From contig JAUCEF010000007.1 of assembly GCA_033558025.1 (NCBI GenBank), positions 3,224,001 through 3,288,000 on the forward strand: a DNA stretch of 64,000 nucleotides. Reading direction: 5' to 3'. The notes under the pieces are model-generated. The model saw only the letters and a list, made by a program, of their open reading frames with translations, was not told where the DNA came from and did no database searches. The translations under genes were made by a program, and so were the position numbers. The stretch comes from Phytophthora sp. 'mugwort' (taxonomy: Eukaryota; Oomycota; Peronosporomycetes; Peronosporales; Peronosporaceae). How positions within the stretch are numbered: the stretch's first letter is position 1; the number at the start of each line of letters is the position of its first letter. Below, piece after piece: positions 42,301-54,831 of this stretch.

Positions 42301-43673
42301 ATGCAGAAGCTGACAAATGTCGAGTCGCAGCGCATGATGGCGGTCATGGGCGATCTGCTGGATCGCCTCAATTACCTCACCTATGTGCCACTTGAGCCAC
42401 AGATTTCGCTTTTAGATTCGCTGCGTGAAGGTCGCTGTCTCAACTCGGCCGAGCTGTTACGTGAACATTGGCGCTGGGAACAGCTCTATCTACAGGCGAT
42501 GCAAGCAATGGACACTCGTCAAGATGACATTGCCGACCAAGTCCGGGTGACGGCAAGAGCCCTATGCCGAGACCTACGTGAAAACCCGGTGGCCGTGGAG
42601 GTGCTGTACCATAAGGGTACAACGGCACATGATCGATCCGAGGACTTGCAGATGGTGGTGAAAGCATTGTCTGAGCTTACGGATCTCACGCATGTACAAT
42701 TGGATAAAACGCTGGAAGATGCCAAGTCCAAGAAGGAACTCATGGCTGTGGCTGAAAGTCGCATGAAGCAGGCCGAGGATGAGCGTTTGGGAATTCGAGA
42801 GAAGCTAACTGAAATGCGGAAGACCAAGGAAGAAGAGGTGGCGCTGTTGGATGCACAAGTGCAAAAGCTGCGCACCGAGCTACATACAATTAATCAGGTA
42901 CTGTGGTGTTTGAAGGCGTTTATTGTTATAGATGTTAATCAGAGTTTCACTTCTCTCCGTCGTTTAGACTGCTTCGCATGAACTCATGATGATCGAGACG
43001 GACCTCAAGGAGGTTCAAGCCAAGGCACATGACCAACACTCGGAAGAGATGAAGTTGTTGCTGAACCAAGCCTCGGCGTTAGAGTTGCGAGCTGCTAAGA
43101 TGGCACAGGAGCATCAGGAAGAAGAAGATGGGCTTCGCAAGAAGAAGTGCAAGATGGCTGCTGAGGTCGCGGCGGTAGTGGAGAAATTCGACAACGAGAT
43201 GGAGGCCATCGAAGCAGAGTTACGCATGCTGGAGGAAACTTTCCAGAAAGATTGCGAGCAATGCGAGCAGTTCAATGAACACTTCCTCAAGGTACCCATT
43301 GTTATATTTTATTCTTTCTCGTTCTACCAATCGATAGAACCCTCACGTGTTGTACGTGCATTTGGCAGATTGACGAGGAGCAATCTCGTATCGATGCCGA
43401 GGAGCGCGTACTGGAAGAGATACGAGCCCGGGAGCGCGAGAAGCAAATGGTATGTTGTATTATTTGTATTGTTGGGACCAAGTGTAGCTCTGGACCTCAT
43501 CACTTATTCGTTGTTTTGAAAATGCACAGATGATTTACAACGCAGCTACCAGCATTCAAAAGGTGTATCGCGGAGTACTTTGCCGTCGAGAGTACGCCAA
43601 AATGGTGGCCAAGAACAAGAAAGGAGGTGGTAGGAAGAAAGGTGGCAAGAAAGGCAAGAAGAAGTCAACTTAG
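42301..43673 (+). CDS. DRC10/IQCD-like dynein regulatory complex protein
   Basis: Exons 42301-42897, 42968-43291, 43369-43449 and 43530-43673 join in phase (381 aa). Almost the whole chain is coiled coil (LDKTLEDAKSKKELMAVAES, EEEVALLDAQVQKLRTELHT, NEMEAIEAELRMLEETFQK). One IQ motif near the C-terminus (ATSIQKVYRGVLCRREYAKM) is followed by a Lys/Gly-rich tail. That architecture is shared by DRC10/IQCD and DRC9/IQCG, nexin-link proteins of motile flagella; the early MAVMGDLLDRLNYL segment and length favour DRC10. The start is the ATG at 42301, and a longer frame begins at 42211. A zoospore flagellum function is inferred. Confidence 0.65.
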
Positions 43674-43730
43674 TTGTTGGCATTGGTACACACGCCAAAG
43701 CGTACAACTCCGTTGCTACACCCAATTGTC

Positions 43731-44672
43731 CTACTTCTGCTGCTGTTGAGGCGGTTGTTGCTGTCCTGGGTTCTGCTGGAAGTTAATGTTGTACGATCCC
43801 GTGGCGGGATCCTGTACCATTTGGAAGTTGTCGGTGCTGAGTCCGAACTTGCCAAGGATCGTGTTACCGAACCCCTTAAGCTTGTCCATCATCTCCGCTT
43901 TCATCTTCTCCTGCCGCTCCTGCACAATCTTCTGTAGTCGCTCATGGCCCTTCACCGCCGTGCGCACCGTCGGGTCGATCTTCAGCACGGCGTCGTAGTC
44001 TGCCAGGGCTTCCTCCAGTTTATCCAGCTTCTCGAGCGCCTCTGCTCGCCGTAGCAGCGCCTTTACGTACGTAGGCGACAGCGTCACCGCCTGGGTGCAG
44101 TCGTCCATGGACTCCTCGGTCCGTCCGAGGCGCAACAGACACGCCGCTCGGTTGTTGAAGAACACTGCCTGCATTGACAATAATTGCAACGAATAAGTGT
44201 CAATTTCCCCGCTCCGACAAAACAAAATTTAATTGCTAAAGCATACCCTATTGTACGCATACTCTTCCTCCGACGGGCAGAGCTTCAGCGCTGTTGTGTA
44301 GCACTCAATAGCATCCAAGTAGCTGCCCCGCGAGAAGAACCTAACGCAATCAATTAATTTAACTAACCATCAGTGGGTTCCCGCGAAAGATATTATTGTT
44401 GGCACGTACTTGTTGCCAAGCTCCTTGGCGCTTGACGCCTTCTTCACGTTATCGCAATTGTTTTTGAGGGCGACTTTCTCCTCATCCGCCTCTTCGTCCT
44501 CCTCCTTGTTGACGCTAAGCACGAGACGCTCCAGCTGCTGCTCTAGCGTCTCTTTCTCCTCGGGAGATTCCTCCGGTTGACTATCCCCCTGCTTCTCGAT
44601 GTTCTTGGGATGCCCCACGGGGTAGTGTGTTTCCTCCTCGAGTACCTCGAACCGCGACTCCGAGTCCGCCAT
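43731..44672 (-). CDS. TTC1: TTC1-like tetratricopeptide protein
   Basis: Exons 44672-44410, 44340-44247 and 44168-43731 join in phase (264 aa). An acidic N-terminus is followed by three TPR units (KELGNKFFSRGSYLDAIECY, AVFFNNRAACLLRLGR, YVKALLRRAEALEKLDKLEE). The C-terminus has the TTC1 signature KLKGFGNTILGKFGLSTDNF followed by QDPATGSYNINFQQNPG. TTC1 binds Hsp90 and small GTPases. Divergent from the WDR5-like gene, with 148 bp between; an inverted CCAAT (CCATTGG) lies near 44720. Its 3' end is 57 bp from the DRC10-like gene. Confidence 0.88.
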
Positions 44673-44820
44673 GTTCCACCGTCAGCGAAAGTATCAAAAT
44701 GACGTAAAGTTCTCGAAGCCATTGGACTAAAAAATGAAATTAGAGTACAGGACCAGATCTTGGGAACATGTTCTTAACTGACGTTAAGAGTCGCTACTGT
44801 AACCGGTCAAATCGTTCATT

Positions 44821-46002
44821 ATGGTGACTGGGACGCCACCTCCTGCAGCTTGGCGCTCACTCCAGACGCTCTCCGTGCACGCCAAGCCCATCTCCAGCCT
44901 CTCTTTCTCTCCTAATGAGACTTTCCTAGCTTCATCCTGTGCGTTCACGCTGTCAGAACCTCTAAACGTTAATGGAACCACCTAACGCCACCTTCCTCTT
45001 TTGTCTCCTGCAGCTGCCGACTCCTCGGTGAAAATCTGGCGTTCGACGGCTACCAGCGAGCTGGAGACGGTGCCTACGACTTCTCTATACGGCCACGAAG
45101 CTGGTGTGTCTGCCGCCTGCTGGTCACCGGATTCGCGGCACTTGGCGTCGGCCTCGGACGACCGCACGGCGCGGCTTTGGGACGTGGAGACGGCCAAGAC
45201 GTTGGCCACTCTCGGTGCCACACACCGGAGCCTCGACGCTGCGCTTATCACTCCGTTACTGTTGCTAGAGGGCTCCTCTGCCACCCTGGGGCTAAACGAG
45301 GACGGGGTCAATGCTGGTGTTGTGACGGCTGACCCGCCCGTCGAGTCGCACACGGGCTTTGTGAGCTGCGTGGCCTTCAACCCGCAGGGGTCTTTGGTGG
45401 CCACGGGCTCTCATGATGAGAATGTGAGGCTGTGGGATGTACGAAGTGGAAGGACAGTAGCCATTATTGGCGCCCATCAGGAGCCAGTAGTGAGTGTGCA
45501 GTTCCATCCGACGGACGGCTCGCTGCTGGTCACGGCCGGGTACGACGGCCTTGTGCGTGTGTGGGATGTGGCTTCTCGTCAGTGTTTGCGGACGATTATT
45601 ACGGAGCCGGCAGCACCTGTGGGCAGCGCAAGATTCACGCCGAACGGAAGATACGTGCTGAGCTCGATGCTCGATAGCACGGTGCGTCTGTGGGACTATA
45701 TGCGCGATATCTGTGTGCGCACGTACAGCGGTCATATCAACCGCAAGTTCAGTATGCAGTGCGCCTTCTTGGAGCAGCAATGGAACAAGCAGCCAGTTGT
45801 GGTTTGCGGGTCGGAGGACAACCGCATTTTCATGTGGGATGTGGGCACGCAGGAAGTGACCTCTGTCTTGGCTGGCCACGACCATCCTGTGCTTGCCCTC
45901 GCGGCTCATCCGACTAAAGCTGTAATGGCGTCGGGTTCCAATCGGGACATTAAGATGTGGATTCCAAGCATAGAAGCTGATAGCGATAGCAAGATGGACT
46001 GA
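44821..46002 (+). CDS. WDR5-like WD40 protein
   Basis: Exons 44821-44938 and 45014-46002 join in phase to read ASSSADSSVKIW across the intron (368 aa). It has seven WD repeats with GH...WD dipeptides (HAKPISSLSFSPN, GHEAGVSAACWSPDS, LWDVRSGRTVAIIGAHQEPV, VRVWDVASRQCLRTI, VRLWDYMRDICVRTYSGH, IFMWDVGTQEVTSVLAGHDH). In the family WDR5 is the scaffold of COMPASS/MLL histone H3K4 methyltransferases, and its arginine pocket is formed within the propeller. A 40-residue Ala/Leu-rich insertion separates repeats 2 and 3 (residues about 100-140), which canonical WDR5 lacks. Other WD40 subunits of the same size are possible. Confidence 0.7.
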
Positions 46003-46219
46003 CGCACCCAAGTGAAATGTGAAGGGCATTATAGAGAACGGCTGCAACGCTGCAGAATAGTGTACAGATGACGAGAAGCGCCATAAAAAAAGCACACAAT
46101 TAGTCTATTTATTACTACGATCCCATATCATTCCACCACTTGCTGTCGTAAAAGACTGTCCTTCAACAGGTACTGAGAACAACCAGCGATCCTTGCGGCG
46201 CACTGCCATGTGGCTCGCT

Positions 46220-49143
46220 CTATTGGGTCTTCTGCATCTCGTGCATCTTGCTTAGGTTCTTGAGGTAACTGAGCGTAAACTGGTTATCATCGCAACTGCA
46301 AACACACAAAAGATATCAGTTAAGTGTCAGTCAAAGCACACAAGCCAGAATTGCTATCAAGAATCCCAGTAACGTACATCTTGGCAAGGTCCTGAAGGTG
46401 GCGTGCAATACTCTTTTGCAGTGAACGCAGGGTCGGCAGGCAAGTGGCACTGCTCGATGGGTCATCACGCAGAGTCTGGCCGTGCGTGTTAAGCATCGAA
46501 AGACTCCACTGAAGGTAGAACTCGAGGTGCGGACTGCGCTCCAAACGTTTGGCTAGCAACAGAAGCAACCGCTGCAGGTACAATTCGCCACGCAGCGTCT
46601 GTGCCACAAGCGGGATGCTAGCAATCGGAACACCCTCCACGCATCGAGCAATCAGTGGCTCCTCGTTCAGATGCAGCGCCATAACCAAGGCACGAGCGTA
46701 TTCACGACGCGCCAGCGTCTGTGTGATCGTTTCGGGTGTGATATCCTCGTCCAACTCAAACGGGTCAAAGGCCAGACTCTCGTCCAGACCATAGATCAGC
46801 AGGCCTTCCGTGCTTGCGGCAGCCCAAGCACGTCCAGTCGGGGAGAACAGAACAGCCTTGGACAGCACTTCCATATTCTTGCGTCGGCTACCAGGGTCAA
46901 CAGCACGCTTAGCACCCACAAGACTGTTACCAACGTTGCGGCCTGAAGCTTCCGAGTCATCCAGGTGAGCATCCAGTTCATTCTTGCTAAGACCGCTCTC
47001 AGTGATGTTCTTGTTGTTAAGCTTCTCTAGGATACCGTCGAGCGAAAGGTTGTGAGAGATCTGGAACTTCTTGAGCAGGATCTGCGGTTCCACTGCGTAA
47101 ATGCACACGAATTTCGAGCGTCCACCGGCAAGAAGCAGCGAGCCGTCAGCCGAATAGCACACACTTGTGAAATGCTTGGTGAGCTGGTTATTAGCTGCCG
47201 TGATGTGGTCGCCCTCCTTGCGTCCACCGGCAATATCGCGCTTTCCGTCAATCGTACCAACTTGTTCGCCATCCCTGATGTCCCAGATGTTGATCGCACC
47301 ATTCAGCGTCGTAGAAGCAAGCTGCTTGCCATCCGGACGGAAGGCTACTGCCAGCACGTCCGTAGGGTGGGCGAGAGGCTCGATGAAGCTCTTTTTGCTA
47401 GCAAACAGGTTCCAGAGGCGCACTGTGTGGTCCCATGAAGCCGACGCCAGAATGGGCTCGGCTGAGGACGAAGGCGAGAACGACAGCGAAGTGACGGGTC
47501 CCGTGTGGCCACTGAGGACGTCCGTGAGACGACCAGTCTGCAGCGACCAGACGTACACGTTGAACGGGTCCATTGAGCCGGCACACACAACCTGGCCACT
47601 CGGGTCCAGTGCCAGAGAGAGGAACTGAGTGGGCTCGGGTGTCGTAAGGACGCGGAAATTCTTGTATCGGTTAAGGTCAAACGCACGCACGGTACCATCC
47701 AGAGACGCACTCAAAACGGCTTGGCCAGAGGGAGCAAATTGCACAGCCGTGACAGGGGCCGAGTGTTCCGTAAAGGTAACGTAGCAGAAGCCGCTGTTTG
47801 TATCCCAAAGCTTGAGTTTGGCATCGTCGGCTCCAGTAGCGAGCAGACGTCCGTCTGGTGAGTAGCTGGCAGTGTTCAGGTCGAAGTAGTGACCCTGTTG
47901 CTTGAGCACGTAGGTCTCCGACCGCCACTCCCACACTAGCAGCTGACCAAGCTTGCGCGATGCAAACGCCAGCCACTCGCCTGTAACGTTTACCGCAACC
48001 GTCTCCAACTCATTTTGCGTGACACTCAGAGTGTGGATGTTGACAAACGCGGGCAACTCGTACAGACCGAACGTGCCGTTACCGAAGCCAACCACGAGCA
48101 TGCCACTGGACGAGTGGAAGGTGCAGCATAACACTTTGGCAAAGTCCATCTTGAGCACGTGTTTCTGGCATGTGTACCATTTAGTAGCGCGGGCAATCTC
48201 CGGGATAAGTTCCTGCTCTTCCGATAATTTGCGTTTGCGTTTATTGCCAGCATCTTCGTCCTCGCTTTCATCTTCATCGTCGTCGTCGCTGTCACTGTCA
48301 TCTTCCTTGTTCTTTGTCTTCTCTTCCATCACTTTCTTTTCCTCATCGTCTTCGTCGCTCTCTTCATCGCTCTCGTCCGATGTCCGCTCCAGCATTTCCG
48401 CATCTGGCAGTTCGTATTTCCACTCGAAAGCGCCACCATCGCGTCCAACCGTGAAAATTGATCTGTCATCTTCTGCGAAGAACGCGCCTACGACCACCTC
48501 GCGGTGGCCCGAGAGTGTCAACGGCTTGAATCCCGGATACGGGTCGACGGAGAATACACGTGCCGACAGATCCGCAGCACCCGTGACGAAGAACTTGCCG
48601 TCGTGCGACCACGACACGCTCACCACATTCGCATAGTGTCCAGTGTACGTGCGGTGCAGCACAAACGGCGCGAACTCGCGTACCAGTCCAGGTGTGCGCC
48701 ATAGCTGCACCTTGTTACCAACTGCAACGGCAATGTAGCGGTCATCGGGGCTGAAGTTCAAGGCCTTCACGGGCTGTTTGAAGTGGAAACGGTAGAGCAC
48801 CGCGCCACGCTTCAAGTTGACCAACAGACAGCGGCCGTCCTCGTCCACGGCCAGCAGTAGCCGTGAGTCGTGCGAGACGGCGACGCGCTCTACATTCTTG
48901 CGCGCCTCAAAGGTGAAAGTTCGCGACGTATTGCTGTAATAAATAAACAATTATTGCATAAGGTTAGTGAATGATTGGGGCAATGCGTCAATGCATGGGA
49001 AGCGGGGCGTACTTGACGAGGTCGAACTGGGTGATGCGATTACCCACGGGGCTGAGCACCGAGTTGCCGTCGGGTGTGAAGACCACATTGCCCTGCGAGT
49101 AGACGCTGCCGCATAGGTGCTGGAACTGGTAGGCAAACTTCAT
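46220..49143 (-). CDS. PWP2: PWP2/UTP1, U3 snoRNP UTP-B subunit
   Basis: Exons 49143-49013, 48933-46378 and 46295-46220 join in phase to 920 aa, the usual PWP2 length. Two WD40 propellers are visible, beginning MKFAYQFQHLCGSVYSQGN and continuing VERVAVSHDSRLLLAVDEDG, TGHYANVVSVSWSHDGKFF, HYFDLNTASYSPDGRLLATG and LSGHTGPVTSLSFSPSS. An acidic Asp/Glu/Lys insert at about residues 240-300 and the UTP12-type C-terminal helices follow. The short last exon supplies the conserved CDDNQFTLSYL ending; without it the frame would run into intron sequence. PWP2 acts in the SSU processome on 18S rRNA maturation in the nucleolus. Divergent from RPC6 over 168 bp. Confidence 0.95.
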
Positions 49144-49311
49144 AGCGGAGTGACTGGCAATGGGCACAACGTCACAGCCAGTCGGAGTATTGACTGGTTG
49201 GCGAGCACAATACCGTATTTTCGTCCAATGATCAGCAGGTATTTTATACGTTACCCAATCATATGTCGTGTCTCTTTGGTCATTATTGCTCTGGTCCCTT
49301 CCCAACGAGCT
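49144..49311. promoter_or_regulatory. bidirectional promoter PWP2/RPC6 with CCAAT boxes
   Basis: 168 bp between divergent starts. CCAAT is present at 49225-49229 and 49255-49259. The boxes are seen; the activity is inferred. Confidence 0.55.
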
Positions 49312-50647
49312 ATGGCTTCTGCCTCGACGTCCAAGGCCGGTGCGCCCAGCGTCATGACCAAGTTCATGGGCCTGATGCGCAACTACCGAGAGCCGGTGAC
49401 GGACGCCGAGGTGCGCGACTACTTCCAGGCCGAAGGAGGCAGCGGTTATGAGCAGCTGCCGGACGTCATCAATACGCTGCTTGCCGAAGGAAAAATTAAG
49501 ATTTTCAAGAAGGGCAACGTGCTCTCTTATGGCATCGTGGACGCTGAAGAAGCCGAGCGCATTCGTGGACTCACGTACGGTTTGGGCGCTCGAGCTCGGG
49601 CGGAAATTGACGCCCTGGAAGCGGAGATATTGACGATCCTTCGTGTTGATACACTGCAGGCTGGAGCAGCGGCTGGTGCTGCAGGAGATCGAGCGCGCAG
49701 GCAACAAGGGCATCTGGACGAGGGACATTAAGTCTCACACCAATATCCCGCAGGTGTGTACAGCGCTTTTTGGCTATCGGTAACATTGTGAAGAGATTCT
49801 GACGGACGGACGTTTGTTTGCTCTGGCGGATAGCAAATCGTGACCAAAACGTTGCGGTTGTTGGAGACGCGCCGTCTCGTCAAGTCCGTCAAGTCCATTA
49901 GCAGCAAGAACAAGAAACTGTACATGCTGTTCGACCTGGGTAATTCGTCGCTGTGGAGTTTTGGGAGAAGCGAGAAGGGTGAAGGAGAAAGGGTGTTGCT
50001 GACATTGTGTTGCTGCTGCTTGCAGTGCCTTCGACGGAGATTACCGGTGGCCCGTGGTACAATGAGCAGGAGTTCGATCACGTATTTATTGACACGCTCA
50101 GCACGTTCGTGTACGAAGTGATCAAGGCATCGGGAATGAGTACGTTGAACGCGATCACAGACAAGGTGCACGCCTCGGGCATCTCTAAGGTGGCGCTAGG
50201 TCCAGAGGAGATTCGTTCCATCATCCAGACGCTCATGTATGACGGTCGCGTGGAGGAAGTGCGCTCTGTGCGTCTCACGCCTGGTGTACGTAACGATTCT
50301 TCGCCTGTCCGGTATTTCGTGACGCACTGGTAATCGTTGTCTCACCCCACCACCAATTCCCTTCTTCTTGCAGGCTTCTCACGAGGTTAAATACAAGGTC
50401 TCACAGCAGATCACGACCTTCAACTACCTGTCGGAGACGCCGTGTGGTGTGTGTCCGGTGCGTCAAAACTCTTCGAGGAGATGCTATCACCTTTTTTCCG
50501 TTTCTGACGTCAAACTTGCTTGGTTGTTTTCGGTTTTTTATTTAATTTTTTCAGGTATTTGACCAGTGCCAAGAAGGAAACGTCATATCACCGCGCTCGT
50601 GTCTGTACATGACCAAGTGGTTGGAACTCAAGGAACTCGACTTCTAG
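49312..50647 (+). CDS. RPC6: RNA polymerase III subunit RPC6 (RPC34/RPC39)
   Basis: Six exons join in phase: 49312-49574, 49660-49753, 49834-49939, 50026-50285, 50374-50457, 50555-50647 (299 aa). Three winged-helix units are visible, the second with RLVLQEIERAGNKGIWTRDI and TKTLRLLETRRLVKSVKS, then the family hallmark TEITGGPWYNEQEFDHVFI. The C-terminal cysteines (PCGVCPVFDQC, ISPRSCLYMTKWLE) fit the 4Fe-4S site of eukaryotic RPC6. It belongs to the RPC3-RPC6-RPC7 heterotrimer that contacts TFIIIB during initiation. The first intron removes a stretch that is open in frame but lacks family similarity. Confidence 0.94.
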
Positions 50648-50776
50648 TCATTGCCCCTACAGTACAACCTTACCTAGACTCACTTCAACACTTGAAAACA
50701 CCATTTCATCCAATCATCTTGTTCCTCCACTGCGAATCTGGCCTTTGAGTTGGGCCAGTTTATCCGAGGAATCCTT

Positions 50777-52762
50777 ATGCAGAGGCCGCTCCTTGACGCT
50801 CGCCACGTGGCTTCGGCGGCCTCTACGCACGCGTCAGTTTCTTCCTCTGTGTCTCGAGGCACTGTCGGCATCTTCCCAGCTTCTGGGGGTCGCGAACGCG
50901 TCGTCGGAGTCAACCGAAGGCTGGCATCTTTTCCTCAAGAAGGTGGCGCCTCAACTCGTTTCTTTCAGTATTTAGACCACTTTTTTGTCTTCTAATGGAG
51001 AATATGTGTGTGTGCTATGTAATGTATAGATCTGGAGCCGATAAGAGCGTATCCTCCGCCATCTAACGGGTCGAATCCCGTCACTGGAGCAACTTCTGCG
51101 TCGGCGGCGGCTTCAAACTTCCGAACGCTGTCGTTGCCGCTCTGGTCGCCGTCTCCATTGACGCCTAAATACTTGACAGAGGCAACTCACCAGCCTCCGT
51201 TCCCGCTAGGGGGTTTCTTGACAAGTTCAGCGCCTGGATCAGGGACTACCAGTGTGCCAAGTGCGGTTGCTGTCGGGGGTCAGACGGACTGTCACTATTT
51301 CCACGACAGCAATGTTCAAGCTGCAGCTACGTTCACTAGAGCTACGGCAACGGAAGCAACTATGAGGCAGGAGATGGATCAGATGGGTAATAGCGGTCTT
51401 GGTGGCTTGAATGATAGTGCAGTGGATATCGCAAATAGTAACGGTAGTAGTGCGACGATGACAATGACTGGTACGCTGGCGGCGTTGCCGGTGTCCATAA
51501 CACGCCCGTTGGTGAGCCCACCGCCGCTACCCCCTGCAGTGATACCAACCTCTACAGTCGCGGCCCCAACCAGGAAACGCAAGCGAATTCCAGGTGCTAT
51601 GCGGATGCGCAATTTCCTCTGTATGCACCCTGGATGTGGCAAGTCATTCACAGACAGCGCTCATTTAAGAGATCATACGGTCGTACACACGGGTGAAAAG
51701 AAGTTAAGCTGTTCGACCTGCCGCAAACCATTTGCAAGGGCGTCTACATTACAGGAGCACATTCGTGTTCATACTGGAGAGAAGCCTTATGTTTGCGGCG
51801 TCCCCGGCTGCACCAGACGTTATTCATCCCGTGCTGCGATGCGCTTCCACCGCTCCACACACGTCGCACACAACGATTTCACTACAGCACCGGCTCCAGC
51901 TCCAGATATGCACGCAGAGAATGAACCGAGTGAACCACAAGTGCAGAGTTCCCAGATGATGCCGTTCGTATGTCAAGAGTGCGGAAAGCATTTTCGTGTG
52001 CGTGAACTCCTGATGGCTCACCTCAAGATTCACTCCGCTCATTGTGCAGCAGCAACTGCGTCTTCGCTCACGTCCCTTTCGCCGTCTGGTTCAGTTAGGA
52101 CTCCAATTGATCGGCCACTGAGTGCTGATGAGGAAGCGATCACCGTTCATCGGCAGATAGATGGTGAAGGTATTTCCCATAGTGGGGATATTCTACCGTC
52201 AGAGAAAGACAGGTACCTCCAGGACACGATTCGAGCTCAGCAGGATGAGATCGAGCAGTTGAAGGCGGAAGTATTGCGGCTGCGTGAACAAGCCGCTCTT
52301 GACTCTGTAGGAACGCGTCCAAAACCAACTCAAATCCGTGGGAGTGTTGTGAGTACTGTGCCCGCGCTGACTGCGCCAGTTGAAATGCTCCGAGATGGGT
52401 TCAAGCCGTTTGAGTGCTGTATTTGCAATAATCGCTTCGCCAACTTCTATCAGCTGACATTTCATGGCAAGCAGCATCCAGAGAGGTCAATGACTGAGGT
52501 AACTGGAGACCAGGCCCCCCTTCCTGTGGGGCCTAAGTATTGCCCTGAAGAACAATGCGAGTACGCCGAAACCACAGGTCAAAGCTTGAGGAATCTCCAG
52601 ACATTGAAGCGTCATTGGCAGCGACGCCATCAAAACGAGCGGCCATATGCGTGTTCGTTTTGTCCCGCGACACGCCAGAAGACTTTCAAGACCCGAGAGA
52701 ACCTCAAAGCCCACGAAAAAGACTGCACCAAGAATGTCCCTGCTCCGGTGATGTGCAAATAA
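50777..52762 (+). CDS. C2H2 zinc-finger transcription factor
   Basis: The main exon (51030-52762) encodes seven fingers. Three are in tandem (CMHPGCGKSFTDSAHLRDH, CSTCRKPFARASTLQEH, CGVPGCTRRYSSRAAMRFH) with TGEK(K/P) linkers. A fourth is CQECGKHFRVRELLMAH. After a coiled-coil stretch (IRAQQDEIEQLKAEVLRLRE) come CCICNNRFANFYQLTFH, a long CPEEQCEYAETT... finger and a last CCHC-like one. The open frame runs upstream past 51134 without an ATG to an acceptor (TATAG before 51030). A plausible first exon at 50777-50942 joins in phase (...FPQE then DLEPIRAY), giving 632 aa. That first exon is a prediction. Likely DNA-binding nuclear regulator; targets unknown. Confidence 0.75.
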
Positions 52763-52811
52763 TATATACTACAGATACCAACACAGAACTGCGTTTTATT
52801 CCTGATGAGAG

Positions 52812-54831
52812 TTACTTGGAAACGTCAAACACTTGCTCAATGATCCGATGGAGATTGATGCTCTCCAAGTAGCCCTAAGAAATTAGTCGACAAAGCAGCC
52901 AGCAAACGAGTTAGATACCCATTGACAAGCTGCTACAGACGGAAAAGCCAGCCCGAGGATGGAAAAGATCACGTACCGCCTTCATTTTCTTCACAGCGTG
53001 GAGATAGACGACGATTGCGTGAAAGCAGTTCTCCTCCCCCTGCATGCAAACCCACAAAATCCATACATCAGCACATAGTAACTGGTCGTATAATAGCAAT
53101 AATAACGCACCGGGACGATCTCGCGAACCGCACCCTTCACGAGCGCCTTAAAATGAGGCGGACGTCCGACTGTCTGCACGAGGAAAAGCCGACTGCGTAC
53201 TCGCGGTGTGAACGGCCGGTTAGGACCTTTGCTGAAGTAGTAGGACTTCCAGAATGGCCGATCACGCTCGTTGTCAGCGGGCAGCATGTTGTCCATCATG
53301 CAACAGAACGTGTTCATGAGAATCTCGGCGTCCGTAGGCAAGCTTTCCGTCCACTCTTTGCCTTTCCATGCCGCGCCCTTGTCCCACCGGAATCGATCAA
53401 GACTTCGGTCCTTGGATAGCATGATGAGTCGCTCCAGGACATACTGCTGACGCTCTAAGGACGAATAATCCGTACTACTAGGATCGCCAACGTTCAGATA
53501 TTTTTCGAACTGCAGGTTTCGACAACAAAGTTAGTACGAACATGGTTAGATGGCTACACTATCAGTTCATCTTACACTTTGGTGCTCCTCAAATAGATAC
53601 ACGCCTCGCTCCTTGCTGAAAAATAACGGACTTCTCGCGAGATTGTGCAGCATATCCGACAACGACACGTTGGTCATTTGATTTGTTTGACCCGGTGGAC
53701 ATAGCAGCGCTTGCGACGGTACACGACGCAGGAGAACGTCTGCCATCACGCCATACTCGTTGAGAGCGTTAGCATTCTCCAAGAATGCCTCCACAACGTC
53801 CTTTACGTGATAAGCCAGCAAACGGCGAATATTGCGACAGTACAAGTGCATGAACATAGCAAGCCCCCACTCCTCGAGCTGCTGCCACGCAATGTGCGGA
53901 AGGGACGACGTCCGCAATGGATCTTCTTCTTCATCTCCAATGCTCACATCACGAAGATATGGATCGAAGCCTGAAGCCTGATACACACGCGGCACCATCG
54001 ACGCATTGCCGTAAATGCCGAAAGCGTCACTCTGGTACGAGTTCTCCATGCCGTAAACCGAGGCCGACTGCATGGATTCTTCCGCCTCCTTTTGCTTCTG
54101 CGCCTTTTGGAGACGACGAAGGTACGCCTTGCCATCCTCCACGGTCTTCACAGGAGCAGAGTCGAAGAACGAGCGCTCCTCTCGCGTCTGTCGCTTTCCG
54201 TCGGACGAGTCTTTTTTGCCAGATAACCGGCCACGCAGCGAGTTAAGTTTTAACAGCTCGTCCACTAAAAGATTGCAATAACATAATAGATCAGCAACCA
54301 CTCCACCAAATTTCGCACAGATTAGAGAGCGCACGTTGAGCAGCACGATCCAGCGGCGCAGGGGCAGCCTCGGGCTTGCTCCCTCGGGTCAAGTACTGTC
54401 CGCATGCAACAAAACTGATAAGTAATGTGTCTCCACTCCATCACATCCGCCAACTTAACCTCTGCCCACCTTGGCATTAAACTGGATGAGCAGCTCCTCC
54501 CCCTGCACTTGCGCCACGCGTAGCACCAGCAGCGTCGACAATGCAAATATTCCATGGCCTGCAACACCAATTACTATAATGTCAGCAACTAGCCAATTAA
54601 ATTGCACAGCTGCAATTACAGTAACAAACCTGCGATCGCCAACAAACTGGGTGCGATGGCTGCGCTCCACTCGCCATTGACAACGTTCCATAGCGGCGGA
54701 AGCGTCAGCCACAGCAGCGCTGCCAGCACCAACGCTACAGATCCTAAGTTGCTCGTGTACGTCTCCAGTTGATTCTCGCGGATGGCGCGTGTCTCCATGG
54801 CGCGCAGCGCTTCCGCGCCCGCGTCTACCAT
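52812..54831 (-). CDS. TMEM209-like nuclear envelope protein
   Basis: About seven to eight exons. The N-terminus has two membrane helices (LGSVALVLAALLWLTLPPL, AIAPSLLAIAG...HGIFALSTLLVLRV). A Lys/Glu helix and Ser/Tyr-rich linker follow. The conserved C-terminal half includes WQQLEEWGLAMFMHLYCRNI, FEKYLNVGDPSSTDYSSLER, RQQYVLERLIMLSKDRSLDR, LPTDAEILMNTFCCMMDNML, GRPPHFKALV, NCFHAIVVYLHAVKKMK and GYLESINLHRIIEQVF. The junctions I checked join in phase. TMEM209 is an inner nuclear membrane protein linked to nuclear pores in animals. The match is to the family's C-terminal domain and two-helix layout. Divergent from the gene at 55034. Confidence 0.82.

Noticed and set aside
45292..46095. 267-residue open frame on the minus strand
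   Set aside because: It is exactly antisense to the WDR5-like exon, is Arg/His-rich and has no motif; a shadow of GC-rich coding sequence.
47953..48636. 227-residue plus-strand open frame with a poly-Ser run
   Set aside because: It is antisense to the acidic insert of PWP2; the Ser run is the complement of Asp/Glu codons.
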